Source: Paenibacillus rigui
Lineage (GTDB): Bacteria; Bacillota; Bacilli; Paenibacillales; NBRC-103111
Length of the DNA stretch: 64,000 nt
Reading direction: 5' to 3'
Assembly (NCBI RefSeq): GCF_002234615.1
Contig: NZ_NMQW01000008.1
Span: forward strand, 62,001-126,000
This document shows, piece by piece, positions 54,156-62,254 of the stretch; the first letter of the stretch is position 1; the number at the start of each line of letters is the position of its first letter. The notes under the pieces were generated by a model, which saw nothing but the letters and a program-made list of their open reading frames with translations, was not told where the DNA came from and searched no databases. The position numbers and the translations under genes were made by a program.

Positions 54156-54528
54156 TCGAGGGCTTCGTCACCTGCATCGGTAGAGCCGGATCCTGCGGAG
54201 GGTAAATAATGTACTCTTCCAGGCCGGCTTTTTCTAATTGCTGGATGATATATTCATCAGGGGTTCCTTCGACACCGGCATAGCCTCTTCGGGTGTAAAT
54301 TTGCTCCGAATCGGGAAATGTATCCCTGAGAATCCCTCTGATTTTTTTGCCGGACGCATCATTGTCGGTGAACAGGAACACTTCATCCTGGCCTGCTTTT
54401 TTCTTAAGCGATTCCAGCTTATCGGTGTTCAGGGAGCCGAATGTGCATACAATCGAAACCTCGCCCGTTAAAAGACGGCGGAGCCTGCTTTTATCATTCT
54501 TTCCTTCGACGATGATCGTGATAGCCAA
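54145..54528 (-). CDS. Small Toprim-domain protein (YusF-like)
   Basis: A 127-residue stand-alone Toprim protein: TIIVEGKNDKSRLRRLL with the catalytic Glu, VFLFTDNDASGKKIRGILRD with the DxD metal motif, and a C-terminal extension EYIIYPPQDPALPMQV. Toprim folds catalyse phosphodiester chemistry; RNase M5 and primases share it. It resembles B. subtilis YusF in size and layout. Function unproven. Promoter TTGGAA-N17-TATACT is present upstream. Confidence 0.85.
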   Translation of the reverse strand: MAITIIVEGKNDKSRLRRLLTGEVSIVCTFGSLNTDKLESLKKKAGQDEVFLFTDNDASGKKIRGILRDTFPDSEQIYTRRGYAGVEGTPDEYIIQQLEKAGLEEYIIYPPQDPALPMQVTKPSITK

Positions 54529-54576
54529 TGAAATTCACCTGCCTTGTCTGTGTTGGACTTTAAAGGCTTTGTAAGT

Positions 54577-54605
54577 AGTATATCCAGTTTTGACAAACGT
54601 TCCAA
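54577..54605 (-). promoter_or_regulatory. Promoter of the Toprim gene
   Basis: Minus-strand TTGGAA (54600-54605), 17-base spacer, TATACT (54577-54582). Confidence 0.5.
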
Positions 54606-54750
54606 GCCTTTTCATCGCGTTCTTATTTCCTAGGAAATGCCGGTTACCGAAGCAGAAGACTTGACGACGATGCAGCGTTCCTTTAGTATGAGGTTATTAA
54701 CTATATAAAAGTAAGCGAGAACTGGCAAAAGCCATAAGGAGAGAGCCGAG

Positions 54751-55536
54751 ATGAAAATGACCGTCTACCCGCCTCAAAAGCAAGCGATCGGAGCCTTCGA
54801 CGGGGGGAGCATTACAGAACAAAAACCGATTGGCTTTCCCGGCGAAGGCTCGGCCGTGAAGCGAATCGGACCGCTATTTTACTGGGCTTGGGCTCATGCG
54901 CCGGAGGAAGGCTTCATTCCGATGCATCCGCATCAGGCGTTTGAAATCATTACGTATATGGTACATGGGCAGGCGGAGCATGCCGATACTTTGGGAACGC
55001 GAAGTGTAGTGCATGCGGGCGGGGCACAGGTTATGCAGACAGGATCGGGCGTGTCGCACAGCGAGCGGTTCGTCGGACCGGATTCCGAAGGATTTCAAAT
55101 TTGGTTTGAGCCTTTGATTCGGGAAGCACTGCAGCGGAAGCCGACTTACAATCAATACGAGCACGAGGCCTTCCCGACGCTCCAATCGGAGGGGATGACG
55201 GTCAAAACAATCATTGGGAAGGGTTCGCCCATTGATTTGGTGGCAGCCATGAACATGTGGGATGTGGAGCTGCTGCCCGGCTTTACATACCGGCATATGC
55301 TGCAGGCAGGCCAAAGCCTTGCTGCACTGGCTATCCGTGGTGACGGAGGAGCCTGGACGGTGTCGGAGCGGACCAAGAACACAGTAACCCCGGTCAGCTT
55401 CCATAACAAGGATTTCTCCGTGCTCGAAGCGGATGAGGAGGAGGCCGAGCTGCTGTTAACAGCGGATTCCAAGCTTCGCATCATCCTGATCGAAGTGCCG
55501 ACAAACGTCGATTATCCGTTATACCAGAAACGATAA
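54751..55536 (+). CDS. Pirin-family protein
   Basis: A 261-residue bicupin. The N-terminal cupin carries the metal site HPHQAFEIITYMVHGQAEHADTLG (His residues about 60, 62 and His 77-type) and GSGVSHSERF; the second cupin around 150-250 is degenerate. Bacterial pirins often act as quercetin dioxygenase-like iron proteins or redox sensors; the reaction here is unknown. AAGGAGAG precedes ATG 54751. Single-gene unit. Confidence 0.9.
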   Translation: MKMTVYPPQKQAIGAFDGGSITEQKPIGFPGEGSAVKRIGPLFYWAWAHAPEEGFIPMHPHQAFEIITYMVHGQAEHADTLGTRSVVHAGGAQVMQTGSGVSHSERFVGPDSEGFQIWFEPLIREALQRKPTYNQYEHEAFPTLQSEGMTVKTIIGKGSPIDLVAAMNMWDVELLPGFTYRHMLQAGQSLAALAIRGDGGAWTVSERTKNTVTPVSFHNKDFSVLEADEEEAELLLTADSKLRIILIEVPTNVDYPLYQKR

Positions 55537-55595
55537 GCAGCAGGACTGTTTCCATGCAGAGCGATGCTGCTGGGATCGTTCATCTCGAATATTGA

Positions 55596-55634
55596 AAAAA
55601 ACGGCCTGGCGCACGATGCCCAGGCCGTTCTTAT
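55596..55634. terminator. Bidirectional terminator between pirin and SLH genes
   Basis: AACGGCCTGG / CCAGGCCGTT, ten perfect pairs, 10-base loop. The A-run on the left makes a clean T-run for the minus strand. Confidence 0.8.
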
Positions 55635-55677
55635 TGGAGAGTGGTTGCTTGCTTAAGAGTGATACCTTACCTTGCGA

Positions 55678-57312
55678 TTAGTTGATGAAATTTGCTTTCG
55701 TTAACAAGCGCTTCAGCATTGTAGCCGATTGGGCGCGTGTTGCTTGGCTTGCAGGTGCAATCGTGTTGTCCGTGATTCCATCTACAATGCCTGCTTCGAT
55801 GGCTTCAGCCATTTCTTGCTGACCCCAGACGATTTGGTTAGCGTCTTTGAATTTGCCAAGAAGCTCAGCTTGACGATCCGAGGATACTTCCGGTTTCGCA
55901 CCCGCATAATCCAGAGCGCGAACGACCATGGCAGCAAGCTCTTCACGCGTGATCGATTGATCCGGTCTGAAGGTGTTGTCTTCGTAACCATCAATGATCT
56001 TGGCTGTAACGGCAGCTCCAACCACGCCGGAGAACCAGTTGCTGGAGTCTACGTCTTTAAAGTAAGTGCCGCCTGTTACGGTGTTGAGTCCCAGCGCACG
56101 GACAACCAATGCTGCGAATTCCGCACGGGTGATGTTACGCTCCGGCTGGAAGGACGTATCCGTTACCCCATCGATAACAAGCTTGTTAGCCAGCAGCTCG
56201 ATGTTGCTTTGAGCCCAGTGGCCTTGGCTGTCAGCAAAGCTTTTATCCAGCTCGATGACGGCATAAATGCTGTTGCTGTTCCGTTTAATCACGACTTCAT
56301 TCGTGCTGTCTGTGTTGTTGAAGACGGACGGCACGAAGCTTAATTTTTTCGTTGCAGGATCGTATACGACTGCAGTTGCTTTGGAAGGATTAACGGATTT
56401 GGACAATGGCAGCGTACGGCTCAGGTAGTTGCTTCCCAGATCGATAGCTTGTGATTTGTTGTCCGGGCCGAGAGCTGCGAGGTTGAAATCAACTGCTTGG
56501 CTTGCTACGGTTCCGCCCAATGCGGAGGCAGCAGTTGTCAGGCCGTTGGCATCCTCATCGCTTGCAGCGCTGATGGATACTTTAATTGTTGTATTATCAA
56601 CGTCTGTTCCAAGCTTGCCAGCCAAATCTTCCAGCTTCAATACATAAAGAGGTAACAAATAAGTGCCTTTGTCATTCGTGATTTTCAATGCTTTGTTTTT
56701 GTCGCTAACATAGTCAACCAATGCTTTGGCTGGAATCAATACGAGGTCTCCGCTGAGCTTCAGCTCTACGACGTCGTTGTTGGCCAAAGCATTTTTCAAT
56801 GTATTGGCGTCAAGGCTTCCGTCGGAAGAAACACTGATGGTCGAACCGCTAGGAATAGCTCCGCCACCGCCGCCACCGCCACTGTGATTGTTGTTATTCG
56901 ACGAGCTCGTATTGTATACCGTATGGTATACCGAGCCGGTTACTTGCTCCAGAAGCTTCAAGTAAGCATAACTGGACAATCCGGATAGCGAGAAATTATA
57001 AGTATAGACATCATTGTACACGCTGTAGGTAGCCGTAGACGCAGTGCCGATTTTATTGCCTGATGGATCATAAACATAAACTTGGGAATTTACACTATAC
57101 GTATCGGAATATACGGAACCCGATACCGTGCCGTCTTTATAAACGACATTCGTAAAACCGGTGGCCGCAAAGGCAAGAACCGGCAGCAGCGCGGAGATGA
57201 TCAGCATCATGATTGTTACCTGCGCCGTTTTTTTGAAGACAGCTGGCTTCATGTAAGGCTCACTCCTATCTTTTCTGTTCGAATGGTTTACTTTTTTAAG
57301 CCCCTCGTTCAT
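55678..57312 (-). CDS. SLH-domain cell-surface protein
   Basis: A 544-residue exported protein: signal peptide core TIMMLIISALLPVLAFA, an N-terminal beta domain of YS/VY repeats (VSGSVYSDTYSVNSQVYVY), a Ser/Asn/Gly-rich hinge (about 140-160), a helper domain like the one before the SLH motifs of the GH59 protein, and three SLH motifs from about 365 to the end (FADSQGHW, YFKDVDSSNWF, FKDANQIVW). Two starts compete: ATG 57312 follows a perfect AAGGAGGTGA, while ATG 57252 follows TAGGAGTGAG and gives a normal-length signal peptide. Wall-bound; its role beyond anchoring is unknown. Confidence 0.85.
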   Translation of the reverse strand: MNEGLKKVNHSNRKDRSEPYMKPAVFKKTAQVTIMMLIISALLPVLAFAATGFTNVVYKDGTVSGSVYSDTYSVNSQVYVYDPSGNKIGTASTATYSVYNDVYTYNFSLSGLSSYAYLKLLEQVTGSVYHTVYNTSSSNNNNHSGGGGGGGAIPSGSTISVSSDGSLDANTLKNALANNDVVELKLSGDLVLIPAKALVDYVSDKNKALKITNDKGTYLLPLYVLKLEDLAGKLGTDVDNTTIKVSISAASDEDANGLTTAASALGGTVASQAVDFNLAALGPDNKSQAIDLGSNYLSRTLPLSKSVNPSKATAVVYDPATKKLSFVPSVFNNTDSTNEVVIKRNSNSIYAVIELDKSFADSQGHWAQSNIELLANKLVIDGVTDTSFQPERNITRAEFAALVVRALGLNTVTGGTYFKDVDSSNWFSGVVGAAVTAKIIDGYEDNTFRPDQSITREELAAMVVRALDYAGAKPEVSSDRQAELLGKFKDANQIVWGQQEMAEAIEAGIVDGITDNTIAPASQATRAQSATMLKRLLTKANFIN

Positions 57313-57510
57313 TAATGGATTCACCTCCTTCATTTAGAATCTCATTCATAATGTTCGGACGACGTTCATTCCTTTACGTCCGTCATTTCCATACTTAAAT
57401 TAAAAATAGGGAAATTTGTCAAAGGTGTGAACTCGCATCCTCATCCAACTAACCATTACCCGGGATTGAACCGGGCGAACCAGCTTGTCCCGAAAAACTG
57501 TAAAACAACA

Positions 57511-57535
57511 CAAAAAGCCTCCCGGAAAGGAGGCT
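57511..57535 (-). terminator. Minus-strand terminator for a small gene region
   Basis: AGCCTCC-TTTCC(C)-GGAGGCT on the minus strand, then TTTTTG. The block CCCGGAAAGGAGGC recurs at 57701-57714, 180 bases away. Confidence 0.65.
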
Positions 57536-57564
57536 GCTGAAAAAGTTACGGCTGCTTGGACGGA

Positions 57565-57678
57565 TCATTCTTCCGATCTCTGTTGTCCCCGGATTTTTTC
57601 AATTTCAGCCCGCTTATAGCGGTCAAAATCCAGGGACAAAGGCGAACGCTTACGCTTCTGCAAAACGATTCCGTCCAC
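57565..57678 (-). CDS. Possible 37-residue charged small protein
   Basis: GTG 57676-57678 opens a frame of 37 codons rich in Arg/Lys/Glu (VLQKRKRSPLSLDFDRYKR then AEIEKIRGQQRSEE) ending 30 bases before a terminator in the same direction. Composition is protein-like, but the ribosome site is poor (GGCGGA abuts the start). It may be real or a remnant. Confidence 0.35.
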   Translation of the reverse strand: MDGIVLQKRKRSPLSLDFDRYKRAEIEKIRGQQRSEE

Positions 57679-57731
57679 TCCGCCAGTTATTCAGCGGTAT
57701 CCCGGAAAGGAGGCGGTATTCGCTGGGTGAA

Positions 57732-57833
57732 CTAGATAAAACCACGGGAAACGATAACCAAAAGGATGAACAATACAAGAATGGTTCCTACGGAAGTCCA
57801 GGCACCGTGACCGACTTCATGACATGCTCCCAT
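57732..57833 (-). CDS. YjcZ-family tiny membrane sporulation protein (33 aa)
   Basis: ATG 57831-57833 follows GAAAGGAGAGG by seven bases. The 33-residue product has a polar N-terminus (MGACHEVGHGAWTS) and one membrane helix VGTILVLFILLVIVSRGFI. The VLFILLVIV core with a short polar head is the hallmark of the tiny YjcZ/YczM-type proteins (tiny_TM_bacill) found in spore formers. These are made in sporulation; the exact role is unknown. Gene too short for most automatic callers. Confidence 0.78.
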   Translation of the reverse strand: MGACHEVGHGAWTSVGTILVLFILLVIVSRGFI

Positions 57834-58060
57834 TGAATTCCTCTCCTTTCGCGTTGCAGTTGTTATCTGACAATATTTATAGTATGTGGAGAGGGCTCAA
57901 GGGTCTGTGCGTACACCCATCCGCGGGAAAATGGGTACATTTGTCACGGAGGGACATTGGGTCGGCATAAGCATCCGGCAAGGCCGTGCAGGCAGCACAA
58001 TTCACGGGCTTGGGTCACCGGATTTTAACGCCGCATAAGCAGGAGTAGTCTGGGCCCTGG

Positions 58061-59269
58061 TTACGCGTGCACCTGCTTGAAGGCGCGCAGCGGGAGGATG
58101 GAAAGAGCCGACATCAGGCAGAGAAAAGCGATGAAATAAGGCGATGTATGGCTCCGCATATGCCCGGCAACAATGGGGCCTATAAAAGCGCCGACGGAAA
58201 AGGAGATGGACAGGATGGAGAATACGCGTCCATACCGGTTGGAGCTGGTGATGCTCGCAAGTAAAGTGGCGATAGAAGGGAAAATAACCCCTTTGGCCAT
58301 GCCGATCAAAAAGAGCGAGACATGGATGGGCAGCGGCCATTCCACGGACATGCCGAAGAAGATGAAGGCCAAGGCCAGGCTTCCCATCGAGGTGCGGATG
58401 AAGGGGGATACCCGGTTCAGAAACAGCATGCTTAACGTAACAAGCGCGCCTAAGCTGACAAGCGAAAACAAAATGCCGGAGGTAAGAATGGAGCCGCTCG
58501 TTTCTTTCATCAGGGGAAGCTCGAAAAATAAGATGCCCTGCGAGCAAGAAATGGCCAGCGGAATACCGAAGAATAGCCATGGAATGCGCTGTGCGTGCGC
58601 ATCCGCTGCGTCCTTGCTTTGATTCTCTTTTGACGTGCCGTGCTCGTGCGAGTGAAGCGATTGGTGATTGGCGGGCAAAGTCTCCTGCTCCTTCGGGAAA
58701 AGCTCGGCAGCAGCCTGAATCACCTGCCGTTCTTTGACACCGAATATGGCCAGTATTCCGGTCACAATGAGAATCCAGCCCAGAATCGTGAAGGACTGGA
58801 CAAACCCGAGCTTGGCGACGAGGAAAGCACCTGCAGCAGGGCTTAGTACGGAGGCCATCGTATGAACGAAGCCGTTGCCTGCCATCAGCTTGCTCTGCTG
58901 TACGCTGTCTTTGGCCAATTTGGCGAGCAGCGACAGGCAGGCCGGTGACAAGAACGCCAACACAAAGCCGCTGATCGAGCGAATGATGAGCAGCTCCCAC
59001 GGGTCGTCCACTTTTGATTGAACTAACAGCACGATACCTGCTACAATCAGGCTGAACACAATGAATCGCTTGCTGCCGTATCGGTCGACGCCGAAGCCGG
59101 CAATCAGGTTGCCCGGTAAATGGGTGATGGAGTACACGCCGAGTATGAGTCCGATGAACGAAGGGGCAGCACCTAACGAGATCGCGAACGGAGACAAGAT
59201 CGGATACTGCGCATGCAGGTCGAAAAAGGCAACAAACATGAACAAGTAAAGCCAAATTGCAGTTTTCAA
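58061..59269 (-). CDS. MFS transporter
   Basis: A 402-residue, 12-helix transporter. Marks: LGAAPSFIGLILGVYSITHLPGNLIAGFGVDRYGSKRFIVFSL (helices 2-3 with loop motif), a charged cytoplasmic loop with His residues (SLHSHEHGTSKENQSK) between helices 6 and 7, and RYGRVFSILSISFSVGAFIGPIVAGHM. TTG 59269 follows GAGGTGA by seven bases. Substrate unknown. No regulator is adjacent. Two long reading frames in other phases are shadows. Confidence 0.85.
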   Translation of the reverse strand: MKTAIWLYLFMFVAFFDLHAQYPILSPFAISLGAAPSFIGLILGVYSITHLPGNLIAGFGVDRYGSKRFIVFSLIVAGIVLLVQSKVDDPWELLIIRSISGFVLAFLSPACLSLLAKLAKDSVQQSKLMAGNGFVHTMASVLSPAAGAFLVAKLGFVQSFTILGWILIVTGILAIFGVKERQVIQAAAELFPKEQETLPANHQSLHSHEHGTSKENQSKDAADAHAQRIPWLFFGIPLAISCSQGILFFELPLMKETSGSILTSGILFSLVSLGALVTLSMLFLNRVSPFIRTSMGSLALAFIFFGMSVEWPLPIHVSLFLIGMAKGVIFPSIATLLASITSSNRYGRVFSILSISFSVGAFIGPIVAGHMRSHTSPYFIAFLCLMSALSILPLRAFKQVHA

Positions 59270-59410
59270 TTCGATTTCACCTCGAGCCTTGTCTTATAAT
59301 GAAAGCAGGGGCTTGCCTGAACAAAAGCCTTTATCTTTACTTTTACGTGACAAGCCCGGGGGTTAGTACCATTTTTTACAGTTGGCCAGGGGAGAGAGGC
59401 GGGGAAACAT

Positions 59411-59563
59411 ATGGAGCCGTTTGTCATAGCGGTGCTGGCGGTTATCGTCGTTAGCGTCCTGATGCGCATTCGCATGACGTACCGCAGGGCGAGAAAAGAG
59501 GACCGGACGGAGGAAATCCAGTCCAGATTGGCGGCGCTTCGCAAGAAAAGAGATGAAGAATAA
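59411..59563 (+). CDS. Small membrane protein with charged tail (50 aa)
   Basis: ATG 59411 follows GAGAGAGGCGGGG. The 50 residues start with a membrane helix (FVIAVLAVIVVSVLM) and continue with a very basic/acidic helical tail (RRARKEDRTEEIQSRLAALR). It is divergent from the MFS gene and lies 120 bases before another one-helix protein. The function is unknown; too short for many callers. Confidence 0.6.
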   Translation: MEPFVIAVLAVIVVSVLMRIRMTYRRARKEDRTEEIQSRLAALRKKRDEE

Positions 59564-59682
59564 GTGCCTGTTGTTGTATGATAGCAGAGAGATTGCGGGT
59601 GTATAAGCAGCGGGCTGTGATAGCGAGATAAGGCGCAGGCACCGCATGGATTCACCGGACTTTTAAAGGGGAGAGATGAGCG

Positions 59683-60105
59683 TTGGATTTCATCATGTCA
59701 TTTTTGCAGGAACGATGGTTTGTGATTGTGGCGGCTATCGTGGTCTTATTTATCGTAATTAAAATTGTGAAAACCGTTGTGAAGTGGATTATCGTATTGG
59801 CGGTGCTGGCAGGGTTGTTCTTTTACGGGGCCAGCTACAAGGACCAGCTGATGGATATTGGAACGACCGTTACTGCGGAAGTGAAGAGCCAGGCGGTTAA
59901 AGTCGTTGCAGGCGAAATGAAAGAGGCGCAGTATAAGCAGAACGCAGACGGCTCCTTCACGGTGACGACGAAGAGCGTACGGCTGGATGGCAAGCCCGGC
60001 TCCAGTGAAGTGAAAGTTACGTTCATGAATCAGACGTTTACCATGAAGGTGGACGATGTATTGAACGGTTTGATCGAGCAGGCAAAGAAAAATACGAAAA
60101 TGTAG
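59683..60105 (+). CDS. Membrane-anchored protein of unknown function (140 aa)
   Basis: TTG 59683 follows AGGGGAGAG; ATG 59695 is an in-frame alternative. Two hydrophobic stretches (WFVIVAAIVVLFIVIKIV and WIIVLAVLAGLFFYGASY, residues 12-51) precede an outside beta-rich part (FTVTTKSVRLDGKPGSSEVKVTF). Probably anchored at the membrane. It lies 46 bases before the CvpA/transglutaminase-like gene and may share an operon with it. Confidence 0.72.
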   Translation: MDFIMSFLQERWFVIVAAIVVLFIVIKIVKTVVKWIIVLAVLAGLFFYGASYKDQLMDIGTTVTAEVKSQAVKVVAGEMKEAQYKQNADGSFTVTTKSVRLDGKPGSSEVKVTFMNQTFTMKVDDVLNGLIEQAKKNTKM

Positions 60106-60151
60106 AGGACAGCGATTTATGGCATGAAAAATGAGAAGAGGGGGTGAGGTT

Positions 60152-61309
60152 GTGTCGTCGCAGGTATGGAATACACTAACCGAATGGAACTGGGTAACGG
60201 TACTGTTGGCGGGAACGTTGATCTTGTCGATCCTTCAAGGCTTGCTGCGCGGTGCTTCCTCGTCCGCCACACATTTGATGCGGATGGTGGCCGAAGGGCT
60301 GGCCACCGTGCTGGGCCTGCTGTCCGCCTGGAAGCTGGCATCGTGGCTGTCCCCTCTGCTGCAGGCGTGGTTAATCCGGCAAAATCTGCAGATTCCCTCC
60401 GGGCAGCTAGTGTTTTGGCAGCAGTTTTATTATACCGCTGTAACAGGGGTGCGGGATTTCACCCTTCTGCGATACGGAATTTTATTTGTTGTCGGCTATG
60501 CGGTGATCAAGCAGCTGCTGTACCGGATTATCGATCCGTTGGTTGACGGTTTGATGGTTGGAGCGATCCGGCGCGGCGGCGAGTCCGGCGGGACGCCATC
60601 GGTGATCAGCAGCCTCGTCGGAGGCGTTATCGGCTCCTTGACGGGTGCGGGCAGAGCACTTATGCTGGTAGCGGCGCTTTTTATCGTAACCTCCTTGTTT
60701 CCTCAGACGGAAGCGGCACAGTACATCCAAGCTTCAAGCCTTTATCAAAAAGGGGCTACGGGCGTTATCCGCCCCGTTACCGGTGATTTCCTGGCAAATC
60801 AGCTGCCGGTATTTACAAGAGCGGTGGAAGAAGAATTTACGAATATTCTTCAGCGGAAATACGAGGTGCTGGACGCCAATATACCGAATGACATTGCAGC
60901 GGCGGCCAAGGAAGTGACGGCGAAAGGGAATACGGAAGAGGAAAAGGCGAAGCTGCTTTACTCATGGGTTGGAACCCGGGTGAAGTACGACTGGGATAAA
61001 GTGAACCTGTACGAGCAGCAGCGCATCTGGAAGGAACAAACGCCTGAAGATACGTTTGCTACCAAGAAGGGAGTCTGTATTGATTACTCCCGTTTGTATG
61101 CGGTCATGGCCCGTTCGGTAGGGCTGCAGGTCAAGGTGGTGACCGGACTCGGGTATGACGGACGGGGAGGGTACGGGCCCCATGCGTGGAACGAAGTGTA
61201 TTTGACGGACAAAGGAGCCTGGGTGCCGCTCGATTCAACCTGGGTAGCCAGCGGGGGCAACTGGTTTAACCCGCCGAATTTTAATGAAACGCATATTCGG
61301 GAAGCGTAA
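60152..61309 (+). CDS. Membrane transglutaminase-like protein with CvpA-like N-terminus
   Basis: A 385-residue protein. Residues 1-200 hold about four to five membrane helices with the CvpA-like pattern (ILQGLLRGASSSATHLMRMVAEGLATVLGLLSAWKLA, GGVIGSLTGAGRALMLVAALFIV). The C-terminal 150 residues form a transglutaminase-like domain with triad Cys309 (KGVCIDYSRLYAVMAR), His344 (GPHAWNEVYL) and Asp361 (PLDSTW). Such domains act as proteases, transglutaminases or amidases at the wall. GTG 60152 follows GAGGGGG. The fusion with a CvpA-like membrane part is less common and unexplained. Confidence 0.82.
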   Translation: MSSQVWNTLTEWNWVTVLLAGTLILSILQGLLRGASSSATHLMRMVAEGLATVLGLLSAWKLASWLSPLLQAWLIRQNLQIPSGQLVFWQQFYYTAVTGVRDFTLLRYGILFVVGYAVIKQLLYRIIDPLVDGLMVGAIRRGGESGGTPSVISSLVGGVIGSLTGAGRALMLVAALFIVTSLFPQTEAAQYIQASSLYQKGATGVIRPVTGDFLANQLPVFTRAVEEEFTNILQRKYEVLDANIPNDIAAAAKEVTAKGNTEEEKAKLLYSWVGTRVKYDWDKVNLYEQQRIWKEQTPEDTFATKKGVCIDYSRLYAVMARSVGLQVKVVTGLGYDGRGGYGPHAWNEVYLTDKGAWVPLDSTWVASGGNWFNPPNFNETHIREA

Positions 61310-61342
61310 TAGCGCTTTACCAATGCCGGAAACAGGCAGAAA

Positions 61343-61380
61343 GGCCGAGATCTCGCAAGGCGCGGGATGCCGGCTTTTTT
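61343..61380 (+). terminator. Intrinsic terminator
   Basis: GCCG-GATCTCGC / GCG-GGGAT-CCGGC with small bulges, then TTTTTT. Confidence 0.65.
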
Positions 61381-61467
61381 CTTTCGGTGGAAGTTATGGT
61401 AAACTACTACATGTGTGCAATTTTTCGCAACCTTTGAGCTTGGGAGAGGAAAAGGAGTAACCATTCC

Positions 61468-62217
61468 ATGTACGAATCGATTCGGATACCAAAACCGCTT
61501 GATCAATATAAGGCCGTTTTTTTTGATGTTGGGGATACTTTAGTGACGATACCGGAATCGCGCATCATTATGCAGCAGGTGCTGGCTGCGCGTTCGCTGC
61601 ACCGCGGAGAGGAGCGGGTCGGCGAGCTGTTTACGGAAGCGTTCCGATTGTTTTATTACGGCAAGCAGCTCGACCCGTTCGAGGCGTGTACGCCGGAATC
61701 GGACAGAGCTTTCTGGATGCAGCTGTACCGTTACATTCTGGACAAGCTGGGCGCCGGAGAGGAGCAGTGGACGGAGGATCAAATCCACGCATGCTGCCAT
61801 GAGCTGTACGATGTATTTACCGGACCGGAGCATTACCAGCTGTTCAGCGACGTGGCGGCATGCCTGCCGCAGTTTCGGGAGAGAGGCCTTCGGCTGGGCA
61901 TTATATCCAACTTTGCGCCGACCTTGTCCTCCATTCTTGAGCATAAAGGCATACTGCATTATTTTGATCCTGTCATCGTCTCCACGGAGGTAGGGCTCGA
62001 GAAGCCGGACCCGGCGATTTTCCGGCTAGCGCTGGAGCGTTCCGGTCTGTCCGCAGAAGAAGTGCTGTACGTTGGCGATCACGACCGCAATGATATCTGG
62101 GCTCCGAATCAGGCGGGCATCGATGCCGTCAAAATCAAGCGCTACGATTACCATTCCGGCGTCGGCATCCACTCGCTGCGGGAGCTGCTGGAAGAAGACA
62201 AGGGAGCCGGGAACTGA
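61468..62217 (+). CDS. HAD-superfamily hydrolase (phosphatase)
   Basis: A 249-residue Rossmannoid phosphatase: motif I FFDVGDTLV with nucleophile Asp20 and Asp23 (Gly-Asp instead of the common Asp-Gly-Asp), motif II in IISNF, motif III Lys in EVGLEKPDPAIF, and motif IV YVGDHDRNDIWAPNQAGI. The cap is a four-helix C1 type. Substrate unknown. ATG 61468 follows GGAGAGGAAAAGGAG. The PBP2 gene begins 37 bases after its stop. Confidence 0.9.
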   Translation: MYESIRIPKPLDQYKAVFFDVGDTLVTIPESRIIMQQVLAARSLHRGEERVGELFTEAFRLFYYGKQLDPFEACTPESDRAFWMQLYRYILDKLGAGEEQWTEDQIHACCHELYDVFTGPEHYQLFSDVAACLPQFRERGLRLGIISNFAPTLSSILEHKGILHYFDPVIVSTEVGLEKPDPAIFRLALERSGLSAEEVLYVGDHDRNDIWAPNQAGIDAVKIKRYDYHSGVGIHSLRELLEEDKGAGN

Positions 62218-62254
62218 TGGAATTTTGTAAAGGTTTAAAGGAGCTGTAATCATC

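Noticed and set aside
57459-57476. tRNA T-arm-like segment (minus strand CCCGG-TTCAATC-CCGGG)
   Set aside because: No anticodon arm, D-arm or acceptor stem can be built around it; the neighbouring bases do not pair as a tRNA.
58002-59255. 417-codon minus-strand frame in another phase of the MFS gene
   Set aside because: Arg/Cys/His-rich shadow of a clear transporter; no hydrophobic helices or start signal.
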